DNA of 64,000 nucleotides from Pseudomonas azotoformans (lineage in GTDB: Bacteria > Pseudomonadota > Gammaproteobacteria > Pseudomonadales > Pseudomonadaceae). The notes below the pieces were generated by a model. It ran no database searches, was not told the origin of the DNA, and saw only the letters and a list, made by a program, of their open reading frames with translations. A program made the position numbers and the translations under genes. Of the stretch, positions 17,974 to 26,885 are shown piece after piece (position 1 is the first letter of the stretch; each line of letters starts with the position of its first letter). The stretch lies in NCBI RefSeq assembly GCF_900103345.1, contig NZ_LT629702.1, positions 5,254,501 to 5,318,500 on the forward strand. The letters run 5' to 3'.

Positions 17974-19947
17974 ATGTTCGCTCCTGCCAATCAAAGTGCC
18001 TTTACCCTGTCCCTCGATGGGGCGCCCAGTGAATTCAAGGTCCATGGATTCACGGGGGATGAGTTCATCAGCCTGCCTTTTCGCTTTGACCTGGAGTTGG
18101 TCAGCGAGCAACCCGACCTGGACCTTGAGAACTTGATGCACCGTCAGGCGTTCCTGGGGTTTGATGCTAATGGTCATGGCATTCATGGCCTGGTGTATCG
18201 GGTGGCCCAAGGCGATTCGGGCAGGCGCCTCACGCGCTATCAGATCACCCTGGTGCCGCAGCTGGCTTATTTGGAGCACAGCACTCATCAGCGGATCTTC
18301 CAGAAAAAAACAGTGCCCCAGATCATTGCGCAGGTATTGGAAGCCCAGGCCATCAAGGCTGATGCCTTTGCGTTTCATCTGAGCGGCAAGTACCCCGAGT
18401 GTGAGTATTGTGTTCAGTTCGGCGAAACCGATCTGGAATTCATTCAGCGCTTGTGTGCCGAATGGGGCATTCACTATCACTTCCAGCACAGCTCCGAGCG
18501 CCACCGGTTGGTGTTTGGCGACGATCAGAGCGTGTTTGCGCGGCCGGAGCACACCACGCCGTATTCACCCGGCTCCGGGATGGTTGCCGATGGGCCTGCG
18601 ATCAAGCGCTTTATGCTGCGGCTCAAGACCCGCACCAGTGATGTGAACCTGCGGGACTACGACTTCAAAAAGCCCAACCTGACGCTGGAAAGTGCAGTCT
18701 CCAGTCAGCAGCAACCCACTCTGAACGAACAGCGTTACCCCGGGCATTTCATGGATCGTGAGCGTGGCAAATACCTGGCGCAACGCGTGTTGGAGCGTCA
18801 TCGCAGCGATTACCGCCAGGCCAGCGGCCATAGCGACCAGCCGGCGTTGGTCACCGGACAGTTCCTGAAGATGGCTGGGCACCCTCGTCAGGAGTGGAAT
18901 GACTTATGGCTGGTCACCCAGTTGCAACATGTTGGGCGGCAACCTCAGGTGCTTGAGGAATCTACCCCTGAAGGGTATGGCGATGAATCCTCCCAAGGCT
19001 ACCGCAATGAATTTGTCGTAACGCCTTGGGACGTGCTGTTTCGAACACCGCTCATGACGTCGCGGCCGCCCATGTCGGGTTACCAGAACGCAGTGGTGAC
19101 GGGCCCCGCCGACAGTGAAATCCATTGCGACGAATACGGCCGGGTCAAGGTGCAATTCGCCTGGGACCGCGCCGGTGAGCGCAACGACCAGTCCAGTTGC
19201 TGGCTGAGGGTTGCCAGCGGTTGGGCCCATGATCGTTATGGTTCGGTGCTGATCCCGAGGGTCGGCATGGAAGTCCTGGTGGGCTTCGTCAATGGCGACC
19301 CGGATATGCCGCTGGTGATGGGTTGCCTGCCCAATGCGGCAACACAGGTGCCCCTCGATTTGCCAGCAGACAAAACCCGCAGCATCTTGCGCAGCCAGAG
19401 CAGCCCCGGTGGTGGTGGCTACAACGAGCTGCGCATCGAGGATCGCAAAGGCGCCGAGGAAATCTACCTGCGCGCCCAGCGGGACTGGACGCAGCATGTG
19501 CTGCATAACCATCGGGTGACGGTGGACGGCGAATCGCACCATGAAGTGCAGGGCGAAGAGCAGCGGATAAACCATGGCAGCCGCCTGACCGAGCTCAAGC
19601 AGGACGACCATCAGGTGGTGGGCGGTTCGCAGCAGGTGCGGGCCGGGCAGACCATCCAGATAAGCGCAGGACAAAGCGTTGTCATTGATGCGGGCGCGAC
19701 CGTCACGATTCAGGCGGGTGGGCAGTCGATCACCCTGTCTGCCGGCGGCATTTTCAGCAGCGTACCGATCCAGCCTGGCGGTGCGCCCGCCGCGGTAGCC
19801 GCACCGTTGATGCCGGGAGTGAAGGCAAAACTGTTGGCAGTGATCCCCGCTCCGCTTTCTCGCGTGCAGGTTGCCAGCCTGAAACGCAGCGCACCGTTTT
19901 GCGAAGAGTGCGAGCGTTGCAGGAGCGGCCAGTGCGACCTCACCTGA
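17974..19947 (+). CDS. vgrG: Type VI secretion tip protein VgrG
   Basis: 657 residues. N-terminal gp27-like domain (SAFTLSLDGAPSEFKVHGFTGDE to about 370), gp5-like OB-fold (HCDEYGRVKVQFAWDR, SCWLRVASGWAHDRYGSVLIPRVGMEVLVGF region, about 385-460), then the VgrG beta-helix spike (EIYLRAQRDWTQHVLHN, QSVVIDAGATVTIQAGGQSI). No catalytic domain is fused after the spike; the last 15 residues instead hold four cysteines (643, 646, 649, 654). The ATG at 17974 fits family starts. There are no T6SS structural genes in the window, so it is an orphan vgrG; the next gene encodes its likely adaptor. Confidence 0.94.
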   Translation: MFAPANQSAFTLSLDGAPSEFKVHGFTGDEFISLPFRFDLELVSEQPDLDLENLMHRQAFLGFDANGHGIHGLVYRVAQGDSGRRLTRYQITLVPQLAYLEHSTHQRIFQKKTVPQIIAQVLEAQAIKADAFAFHLSGKYPECEYCVQFGETDLEFIQRLCAEWGIHYHFQHSSERHRLVFGDDQSVFARPEHTTPYSPGSGMVADGPAIKRFMLRLKTRTSDVNLRDYDFKKPNLTLESAVSSQQQPTLNEQRYPGHFMDRERGKYLAQRVLERHRSDYRQASGHSDQPALVTGQFLKMAGHPRQEWNDLWLVTQLQHVGRQPQVLEESTPEGYGDESSQGYRNEFVVTPWDVLFRTPLMTSRPPMSGYQNAVVTGPADSEIHCDEYGRVKVQFAWDRAGERNDQSSCWLRVASGWAHDRYGSVLIPRVGMEVLVGFVNGDPDMPLVMGCLPNAATQVPLDLPADKTRSILRSQSSPGGGGYNELRIEDRKGAEEIYLRAQRDWTQHVLHNHRVTVDGESHHEVQGEEQRINHGSRLTELKQDDHQVVGGSQQVRAGQTIQISAGQSVVIDAGATVTIQAGGQSITLSAGGIFSSVPIQPGGAPAAVAAPLMPGVKAKLLAVIPAPLSRVQVASLKRSAPFCEECERCRSGQCDLT

Positions 19948-19973
19948 CTTCCATCCAGAAGGACTCTACGTCG

Positions 19974-20657
19974 ATGCTTCAACCCTTGCTTGCTGGTGAA
20001 AAGATCTTCGCAGTACTTGGCGCTGCCAGCGACGCCGAGCCCTTGAATGCGTGGCGAACGCTGGCCAGCGGAGCGCCTTTGCATCCCGTTTGGGCCAGTA
20101 CGGCCTATGCGACCTGGGAGGAGGTGATGCCCTATGTAGGCATCGTCGATCCGGGCAGCGCGTTCCTGGAATGGGCCGCCGCCACTGACGCTACGGATTG
20201 GGGCTGGCTGGCCGTATCGTCCAGCCCGTTGGACGTGGTGGTCGCACACCTGCAAAGCCTGACCAAGGTGTACCTGGCCGATGGGCAGGAGGTGTTCTTG
20301 CGCTTTTGGGATGGGGCGCAGTTTCTGCCGATCCTTCAGCAACGGGGTGAAGAAATATTGCCGGTATTCCAGCGCTACCTGATCAATGGCCAACTACTGT
20401 CGGGTGCATCTGGCCCAGTCACTGCCGCCAGAGCCAGCCCATGGTGGCGGGTGCCGGCACCCTTGCTGGAGCACTTGCCGCAGCAATCGCCGCAAACCCT
20501 GATCGGTAACCTGTTGCAATGGCTCGAAGAGCAGCGCCCCGACCTCTACACGGCTTTTGCGCCGACGACCTTGCAATACAAGGTCGCCTACTTTGCGCGT
20601 CGACCGGATATCAGCCATGAAGCGCTGGCTGCTTACCTGGCCTCAGAGCTGAGTTGA
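19974..20657 (+). CDS. DUF4123 protein, probable T6SS effector adaptor (Tap/TEC)
   Basis: 227 residues. The N-terminal two thirds fit DUF4123: FAVLGAASDAEPLNAW, a hydrophobic core ending GWLAVSS, then FLRFWDGAQFLPILQQ, where the RFWD-like motif is usual for the family. DUF4123 adaptors load a specific effector onto a VgrG. The ATG at 19974 follows AAGGA and lies 26 bp after vgrG. Normally an effector gene follows, but here the stop overlaps the end of convergent metY by 15 bases, leaving no room for one. Confidence 0.85.
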   Translation: MLQPLLAGEKIFAVLGAASDAEPLNAWRTLASGAPLHPVWASTAYATWEEVMPYVGIVDPGSAFLEWAAATDATDWGWLAVSSSPLDVVVAHLQSLTKVYLADGQEVFLRFWDGAQFLPILQQRGEEILPVFQRYLINGQLLSGASGPVTAARASPWWRVPAPLLEHLPQQSPQTLIGNLLQWLEEQRPDLYTAFAPTTLQYKVAYFARRPDISHEALAAYLASELS

Positions 20658-21920
20658 GCCCAGCGCCTGCTGCAGATCTTCGATCAGGTCTTCAATGGCC
20701 TCGATGCCCACCGACAGGCGAATCATCTCCGGCTTCACACCGGCCTTGGCTTGTTCCTGTTCGTTCATCTGCCGATGGGTGGTGGAGGCGGGGTGGCAGG
20801 CCAGGGATTTGGCATCGCCGATGTTCACCAGGCGCTTGAAGATGTGCAGCGCGTCGTAGAAGCGCACGCCGGCCTCATAGCCGCCTTTCAAGCCAAAGGA
20901 CAGGATCGCTGAGGGTTTGCCTTGCAGGTACTTCTGCGCCAATTCGTGGTGCGGGTGGTCCGGCAGGCCTGCGTAACTGACCCACTCTACCTCGGCATGG
21001 CCTTGCAGGAACTGCGCGACTTTCAAGGCGTTTTCAGTGTGGCGTTCCATGCGCAGGGCCAGGGTTTCCAGGCCTTGCAGCAGCAGGAAGGCGTTCATCG
21101 GGGCCAATGCCGCGCCGGTGTTGCGCAGTGGCACGGTGCGGGCGCGGGCGATGAAGGCGGCGGGGCCGAATTTTTCGGTGTAGACCACGCCGTGATAGGC
21201 GGGCTCGGGGTTGTTGAGCCCGGGGAATTTCTGCGGGTAGTCGGTCCAGGGGAAGTTGCCGCTGTCGACGATCACGCCGCCCAGGGAGTTGCCGTGGCCG
21301 CCGATGTATTTGGTTACCGAGTGCACCACGATATCGGCGCCGAACTGGATAGGTTTGCACAGGATTGGCGTGGCCACGGTGTTATCCACCACCAGCGGTA
21401 CGCCGCGCGCGTGGGCGACCTTGGCCAGGGCTTCCAGGTCGACGATGTTGCCCGCCGGGTTGCCGATGCTTTCGCAGTACACCAGCTTGGTGTTGTCGTC
21501 GATCAGCTCGGCGATGGCTTCGGCGGAGTCATCCCGGGTAAAGCGTACATCGACGCCGAAACTGGGCAGCAAGTGTGCAAACAAGGTGTAGGTGCCGCCG
21601 TAAAGCTGCGGGGTGGTGACGATATTGTCTCCGGCGCGGGTGAGCGTCTGGATCGCATAGTGGATCGCCGCGCTGCCGGCCGACACTGCCAGGCCTGCGA
21701 TACCGCCTTCGAGCGCGGCGATGCGCTGCTCCAGCACATCATTGGTGGGGTTCATGATGCGTGTGTAGATATTGCCGGGCACGTCCAGGTTGAACAGGTC
21801 TGCGCCGTGCTGGGCGTTGTCGAATTCGAAGGCGACATTCTGGTAAATCGGCACAGCGACAGCCTTGGTGGTCGGGTCTGAGGTGAAGCCGTGGTGCAGT
21901 GCAATGGTGGCGTCTTTCAT
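20643..21920 (-). CDS. metY: O-acetyl/O-succinylhomoserine sulfhydrylase (MetY/MetZ type)
   Basis: 425 residues, the length of the P. aeruginosa enzyme. A PLP enzyme of the Cys/Met metabolism family: PIYQNVAFEFDNAQHGADLF near the N-terminus, SAGSAAIHYAIQTLTRAGDN in the middle, and the PLP lysine in VVHSVTKYIGGHG. The C-terminal RLSVGIEAIEDLIEDLQQAL is typical. It makes homocysteine from acetylhomoserine and sulfide in direct sulfhydrylation. I chose the ATG at 21920, with GGGAGG twelve bases upstream, over the longer start at 21956. Divergent from rlmJ. Confidence 0.93.
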   Translation of the reverse strand: MKDATIALHHGFTSDPTTKAVAVPIYQNVAFEFDNAQHGADLFNLDVPGNIYTRIMNPTNDVLEQRIAALEGGIAGLAVSAGSAAIHYAIQTLTRAGDNIVTTPQLYGGTYTLFAHLLPSFGVDVRFTRDDSAEAIAELIDDNTKLVYCESIGNPAGNIVDLEALAKVAHARGVPLVVDNTVATPILCKPIQFGADIVVHSVTKYIGGHGNSLGGVIVDSGNFPWTDYPQKFPGLNNPEPAYHGVVYTEKFGPAAFIARARTVPLRNTGAALAPMNAFLLLQGLETLALRMERHTENALKVAQFLQGHAEVEWVSYAGLPDHPHHELAQKYLQGKPSAILSFGLKGGYEAGVRFYDALHIFKRLVNIGDAKSLACHPASTTHRQMNEQEQAKAGVKPEMIRLSVGIEAIEDLIEDLQQALGSTQL

Positions 21921-22094
21921 GATGGTGATGGACCTCCCTGGAGTGTGGATCGCCACAATAAGTCCGAGTCATCGTTGAGATTTAGACTTTTTTCCAGTGA
22001 TTGCCTGTCTTTTCGATATAAGCACCGCCTGGCACGTTGCCCTGCACCTACGCTTGCGTAAAAGGTAAACTTCGCCCCCTGCGCAGGAGCAACC

Positions 22095-22931
22095 ATGAAT
22101 TATCGTCACGCCTTTCACGCCGGCAACCATGCCGATGTCTTCAAACACCTGACCTTGACCCGCCTCATCGCCCTGATGTCGCGCAAGGAGCAGCCGTTCG
22201 CCTACCTCGACACCCATGCCGGGATCGGTCTGTACGACCTGCAGGGCGACCAGGCCAACCGCACCGGTGAATACCTGGAAGGCATCGCCCGCCTGTGGGG
22301 CGAAGGCGACCTGCCGCCGTTGACCGCCGATTACATGCGCGTGCTGCATGAGATGAACCCGGATGGCGAATTGCGCTACTACCCCGGTTCGCCGGAACTG
22401 GCGCGGCGCCTGACGCGCCCTCAGGACCGCGTGCTGCTCAATGAGAAGCATCCGGAAGACGGTGTCTTGCTCAAGGACAACATGAAGGGTGACCGCCGCG
22501 TCAAAGTGCACCTGGGCGAAGGTTGGCACGTACCGCGTGCGCTGTTGCCGGTGCCGGAAAAGCGCGCGCTGATGCTGATCGACCCGCCGTTCGAAAAGCT
22601 CGACGAGATGCAACGCTGCGCCGCCTCCCTCAAGGAAGCCGTGGGCCGCATGCGCCAGACCGTTGCGGCGATCTGGTACCCGGTGAAGGACCAGCGCCTG
22701 TTGCGCCGTTTCTACCAGGACCTGGCCGGCACCGGTGCGCCGAAGTTGCTGCGGGTGGAGTTGCTGGTGCATCCGCTGGACACCCCCAACACCCTGACCG
22801 GCTCGGGCCTGGCGATCGCCAACCCGCCGTGGGGGCTGGAAGAGGAACTGCGTGAGCTGCTGCCGTGGCTGTCCAAGAAGCTTGGGCAGACCCAGGGCGG
22901 GTGGCAGATGGATTGGCTGATCGCTGAGTAA
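22095..22931 (+). CDS. rlmJ: 23S rRNA adenine-2030 N6-methyltransferase RlmJ
   Basis: 278 residues, full length. It begins MNYRHAFHAGNHADVFKH, the family hallmark, with the SAM site YLDTHAGIGLYDL and the catalytic IDPPFE motif of N6-adenine methylases. It methylates A2030 of 23S rRNA. AGGAG lies six bases before the ATG. Monocistronic, followed by a REPIN. Confidence 0.96.
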   Translation: MNYRHAFHAGNHADVFKHLTLTRLIALMSRKEQPFAYLDTHAGIGLYDLQGDQANRTGEYLEGIARLWGEGDLPPLTADYMRVLHEMNPDGELRYYPGSPELARRLTRPQDRVLLNEKHPEDGVLLKDNMKGDRRVKVHLGEGWHVPRALLPVPEKRALMLIDPPFEKLDEMQRCAASLKEAVGRMRQTVAAIWYPVKDQRLLRRFYQDLAGTGAPKLLRVELLVHPLDTPNTLTGSGLAIANPPWGLEEELRELLPWLSKKLGQTQGGWQMDWLIAE

Positions 22932-22957
22932 CCGGATCTACAGACATATATAAAAAC

Positions 22958-23050
22958 AATGTGGGAGGGGGCTTGCCCCCGATAGCGATCTATCAGTTAC
23001 AGATGTACTGACTGACACACTGCCATCGGGGGCAAGCCCCCTGCCACATT
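22958..23050. repeat. Paired REP element (REPIN), second GTGGGAGGGGGCTTGC copy
   Basis: Inverted 26-bp arms at 22958-22983 and 23025-23050 with one mismatch (G at 23043), around a 41-bp centre. Same family as 11752-11847, with a different centre. It lies between the convergent ends of rlmJ and msrA. Confidence 0.9.
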
Positions 23051-23066
23051 TTGACCCGTGTCGGCT

Positions 23067-23714
23067 TCAGATCGGGCAAGTCACGCCGGTGCCACCAATC
23101 CCGCAATAGCCCTGCGGATTCTTCGCCAGGTATTGCTGGTGATACGCCTCGGCGAAGTACACCGTCGGTGCTTCTTCGATTTCCGTGGTGATCGCACCCA
23201 ACCCCGCCTTGGTCAGTTCGCCTTGATAGGCTTCGGCACTGGCCTGCGCCGCCGCCAGTTGTTCCGGTGTGGTCGCATAGATCACCGAACGGTACTGGCT
23301 GCCGATGTCATTGCCCTGGCGCATGCCCTGGGTCGGGTTGTGCAGTTCCCAGAACATTTTCAACAAATCTTCGTATTTCACTTTGGCCTGGTCATACACC
23401 ACCAGCACCACTTCGCTGTGGCCGGTCAGGCCCGAGCAGACTTCTTCATAGGTTGGGTTCGGCGTGTAGCCGCCGGCGTAGCCGACCACGGTGCTGACCA
23501 CGCCATCGCACTGCCAGAACCGGCGCTCGGCACCCCAGAAGCAACCCAGGCCGAAGATTGCAAAGCCGACGTCATCGAGGAATGGGCCGAGCAGCGGGTT
23601 GCCGTTGACGAAGTGCGTCTCCGGCAGCGTCATCGGGGTTTCACGGCCAGGCAGAGCTTGTTCTTGAGTAGGCAGCACGTTTTTGTTCACCAGAATTTCC
23701 GAGCGCAAGACCAT
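23067..23714 (-). CDS. msrA: Peptide methionine-S-sulfoxide reductase MsrA
   Basis: 215 residues. The catalytic motif GCFWG is at 57-61, with nucleophile Cys58, and the resolving cysteines Cys204 and Cys213 lie in the tail [31 protein letters not shown] and [11 protein letters not shown] are further family motifs. It reduces methionine-S-sulfoxide in proteins at the expense of thioredoxin. Single gene. Confidence 0.97.
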   Translation of the reverse strand: MVLRSEILVNKNVLPTQEQALPGRETPMTLPETHFVNGNPLLGPFLDDVGFAIFGLGCFWGAERRFWQCDGVVSTVVGYAGGYTPNPTYEEVCSGLTGHSEVVLVVYDQAKVKYEDLLKMFWELHNPTQGMRQGNDIGSQYRSVIYATTPEQLAAAQASAEAYQGELTKAGLGAITTEIEEAPTVYFAEAYHQQYLAKNPQGYCGIGGTGVTCPI

Positions 23715-23787
23715 GATCAGTCCTCTCGTCAGGTTGAGTTAGCAGTAAATTGTCAGACCGCCAGTGTGCCCGAGTGTTACAGCGCTG

Positions 23788-26481
23788 TCAGGCGATTGGC
23801 CCGCGCGGGTAGCGTTTCAGCATCGCCAGCAGCTCGGCGCCGGGGATCGGCCGGTCGAACAGGTAGCCTTGGCCCACATCGCAACGGTGCCGGCGCAGGA
23901 ACGCCAGTTGCTCGGCGGTCTCGATGCCTTCGGCCACCACCTTGAGCTTGAGGTTGTGGGCCATGGCGATCACTGCGGAGGTGATTTCCATGTCGTCCTG
24001 GTTGTCCGGGATCTCGTGGATGAAGCTGCGGTCGATCTTGATGATGTCGATGGGGAATTTTTTCAGGTAACTCAGCGACGAGTAACCGGTGCCGAAGTCG
24101 TCCATGGCCAGGGTCAGGCCGAAGCTCTTCAATTGATCAAGCTGCAGGCGCGTGTCTTCGGTGGCCTCCAGCAGCAGGCCTTCGGTCAGTTCCAGCTCCA
24201 GCAGGTTGGCCGGCAGTTGTTCTTCCTTGAGGATCGTGGCAATCGAGGCCACCAGATCCGGGTCGGAAAACTGCTTGGGTGACAGGTTGATCGCCACCTG
24301 CAAGTTGCCCATGCCGCCGGCGGTCAACTGCCGGCTCATACGGCAGGCCTGGCGTGCGATCCATTTGCCGATGGGGATGATCAGGCCGGTTTCTTCAGCC
24401 ACGCTGATGAATTGGTCGGGGCGGATCATGCCTTTTTCCGGATGGTTCCAGCGCAGCAACGCTTCCATCCCGAGCAGACGGCCACTGCGCAAGCACAGCT
24501 TGGGCTGGTAGAACACGTCCAGTTCGTTCTGGGTGAGGGCGCGGCGAAGGTTGTTCTCCACGAACAGCTTGTAGCTGGCCTCGGCATTCAGTGCTTCGGT
24601 AAAGATCTGCACCTGGTGTTTGCCATTGGCCTTGGCCTTGTGCAAGGCCAGGCCGGCGTTGCGCATCAGGGTCTGCGGGTCGCGGCCGTGCAGTGGCGCA
24701 CAGGCCAGGCCTACGGAGCCGGTGACGCTGATCAATTGGTTGTCGACGAACATCGGCTTGTCGAGGGTCGCGAGCAATTGGCTGGCAACCTGCTGGCCGC
24801 TTTCCAGGTCGGTGTCGTCGAGCAACACCGCAAACTCGTTACTGGCAAAGCGCGCCAGGCTACCGCCGGTGCTCAGGCTGTTGCGCAGGCGACGGGCCAG
24901 GCTGATCAGCAGCTTGTCGCCGGTCTGGTGGCCGAGGCTGTCGTTGATGCGCTTGAAGTTGTCGATGTCCACCAGCAGCAGGCTGATCGGGCTGTCGCTG
25001 TCACGGGCAAAGCGTTCATCGAGGTTACGGATGAACGCCGGACGGTTGCCCAGGTTGGTCAGGTTGTCGGTATAGGCCAGGCGCTCGATACGCTGCTGGG
25101 CCAGCTTGGTCTGGGTGATGTCTTCGTAGATGCCGATGTAATGCGTCAACTCGCGGTTGTCGCCATACACCTTGGAAATCGACAACTGGCCCCAGTAGGG
25201 CTCCAGGTTCTTGCGCCGGCTTTTGAATTCACCCTGCCAGCTGTTGCTCTTGGCCAGGCTCGAGGGTGCGTCGAAGAGCAATTCGCTGAGGTTCTCCAGC
25301 GCTGGCAATTGGGCCAGGCGGTGGCCGTGGACCTCTTCGGCGCTGTACTGGGTGATCGCGGTAAAGCTCGGGTTGACGTACTCGACCACGCCGTCGCAGT
25401 TGACCAGCAGAAAGGCGTTGGCGCTTTGTTCCACGGCACGCTGGAACAGGTGCAGGGCGCTGGTGGCGGTGCGGCGGTTGTGGTTGTTGATCACCTGGGC
25501 GAACTGGTCGGCCAGTTCGCCGGCAAAGGCAATTTCATCGGCTTGCCAGGCGCGGGTGCTGCCGCTTTGCTCCAGGCACAGCACGCCCACCACATGACCA
25601 TCGACACGGATGCTTGCGTCGAGCATGGCGTGGATGTCTTTGTCGCGCAGGCTGTCGGCCATTTCCCGGGTGCGTGGGTCGCGCAGTGCGTTGGTGGCGT
25701 CGATGGCCCGGCTGGAGTGCAAGGCTTCCAGGTAGTCCGGGAAGCAGCTGGCGTCGATGGGTTCGGGCAGGTGATGCTGCTGGTCGGCGCGGTGGTAGGC
25801 AGAGATCGGCACCAGGCGCTGGCCTTCGAGGTTCCAGATGCTGGCGCAGTCGATCTGGTAGATATCGCAGGCGCTGCGGGTGATCAGCTCGGCGGCTTCC
25901 TGCAACGAATTGTGGGTGGTGTAGCGCTGGCGGGCCAGCAACAGGATCAGTTCCTGCTGGGCGCGCACCCGCTCCAGATGCTGCAGCTGTTCCTGCTGGG
26001 CGCGTTGGTTGAGTTCCAGGGCGATCTGCAGACGGCTGTTCTGGTTTTCCAGGTCTGCCGTGGGCACGGCAGTGGGGATTTCACTGAACAGGCCATCAAC
26101 CACCATCAGGTAGCCGCGCAGCAGGTGACGATTGTGTTGTTTGTAGGCTTCGCCCATTTCCAGCAGGCTCAGCGGGCCGTCGCTGGTGTGCAGGGTGTAG
26201 CGCACCAGGTAATGCGGGCTCTGGGTCAGTTGCTGCTGGATGGTGTCGTGCAGTTGATAGCGTGCCTGGGGCTCCATCAGGCTGGCATAAGGGGTGCCGA
26301 TCAGCGCACACAGCTCGACCGCCGGCAGGCCGAATTGGCGCTCGCAATTGGGGTCGAGGTAAAGGAGGGCCCAGCTTGCCTCATTAAGCCGCTCGAAACG
26401 CAGCATACCGAGGCGCGAAGGCACCGGTAACTGCGTCACTACCTCGGCCGCCATTCGGGCGGCATCGGGTTGGCTTTTCAT
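23788..26481 (-). CDS. PAS-GAF-PAS-GGDEF-EAL protein, probable c-di-GMP phosphodiesterase
   Basis: 897 residues, no membrane segments. Order: PAS-like domain at about 25-130, coiled coil at about 145-180, GAF at about 190-335, PAS at about 345-455, GGDEF at about 465-630, EAL at about 640-890. The GGDEF loop is degenerate: ASNEF at 546-550, and no inhibitory RxxD site precedes it. The EAL half keeps its catalytic set: EALLRW at 673-678, INLSPKQF at 731-738, ELTEG at 764-768, DDFGTGYSS at 794-802, KIDRSF at 815-820, and VVAEGIE at 848-854. It probably degrades c-di-GMP, with the GGDEF half sensing GTP or inert. Confidence 0.92.
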   Translation of the reverse strand: MKSQPDAARMAAEVVTQLPVPSRLGMLRFERLNEASWALLYLDPNCERQFGLPAVELCALIGTPYASLMEPQARYQLHDTIQQQLTQSPHYLVRYTLHTSDGPLSLLEMGEAYKQHNRHLLRGYLMVVDGLFSEIPTAVPTADLENQNSRLQIALELNQRAQQEQLQHLERVRAQQELILLLARQRYTTHNSLQEAAELITRSACDIYQIDCASIWNLEGQRLVPISAYHRADQQHHLPEPIDASCFPDYLEALHSSRAIDATNALRDPRTREMADSLRDKDIHAMLDASIRVDGHVVGVLCLEQSGSTRAWQADEIAFAGELADQFAQVINNHNRRTATSALHLFQRAVEQSANAFLLVNCDGVVEYVNPSFTAITQYSAEEVHGHRLAQLPALENLSELLFDAPSSLAKSNSWQGEFKSRRKNLEPYWGQLSISKVYGDNRELTHYIGIYEDITQTKLAQQRIERLAYTDNLTNLGNRPAFIRNLDERFARDSDSPISLLLVDIDNFKRINDSLGHQTGDKLLISLARRLRNSLSTGGSLARFASNEFAVLLDDTDLESGQQVASQLLATLDKPMFVDNQLISVTGSVGLACAPLHGRDPQTLMRNAGLALHKAKANGKHQVQIFTEALNAEASYKLFVENNLRRALTQNELDVFYQPKLCLRSGRLLGMEALLRWNHPEKGMIRPDQFISVAEETGLIIPIGKWIARQACRMSRQLTAGGMGNLQVAINLSPKQFSDPDLVASIATILKEEQLPANLLELELTEGLLLEATEDTRLQLDQLKSFGLTLAMDDFGTGYSSLSYLKKFPIDIIKIDRSFIHEIPDNQDDMEITSAVIAMAHNLKLKVVAEGIETAEQLAFLRRHRCDVGQGYLFDRPIPGAELLAMLKRYPRGPIA

Positions 26482-26680
26482 GGGGGAAACTCACTTGAAA
26501 TAACGCGTACGGCGCCGGGCTCACGCCCTCTTTTCTGTTGCCTGCGGCAAGGTTGCATCATGCGGCGCGGGCTGACAAGAGAGGATGAAGGCTAAGTGCT
26601 ATAAGCGGGTTATCGGCTGTGGAAGGGATTTCTGCAATCGAGGTGATGGGTGGCGCATTGCCGCAGCTCCCACGATCCAC

Positions 26681-26780
26681 TGTACGAGCGAGCTTGCTCG
26701 CGAAAACCCTAACGGTGCCGCGTTGAATCAGGTAGCCAACGTCATCGTTGAAGGTTTTCGCGAGCGAGCTCGCTCCTACA
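26681..26780. repeat. Paired REP element (REPIN), GAGCGAGCTTGCTCGC type
   Basis: Arms at 26686-26708 and 26753-26775 are inverted copies with one mismatch; TGTA at the left and TACA at the right extend them. The core GAGCGAGCTTGCTCGCG is a second REP class, different from the copies at 11752 and 22958. Confidence 0.88.
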
Positions 26781-26788
26781 GAAAAAGC

Positions 26789-26814
26789 AAAAAAAGCCCC
26801 GCCAAGTGGCGGGG
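26789..26814 (-). terminator. Rho-independent terminator of aceEF
   Basis: On the minus strand CCCCGCC pairs with GGCGGGG over a four-base loop (26797-26803 with 26808-26814), followed by seven T residues. It lies about 70 bases after the aceF stop. Confidence 0.9.
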
Positions 26815-26885
26815 TTGAGATACGAGCGTGGCGCTCGAAAATCGGTGCAACCAGGCCTCCTCAGTGAAGAGGAGGCCGTGGCGGC

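Larger units (their letters stand above)
26482..26885. other. Intergenic region with REPIN and aceF terminator
   Basis: 404 bp between the start of the GGDEF/EAL gene and the end of aceF. It holds a third-class REPIN (26681-26780) and the aceEF terminator (26789-26814). The stretch 26482-26680 must carry the promoter of the GGDEF/EAL gene, but I see no clear hexamers. A short plus-strand reading frame across the repeat is not a gene. Confidence 0.7.

Noticed and set aside
26585..26818. A 77-codon plus-strand frame
   Set aside because: It is mostly the translated REPIN and the aceF terminator.
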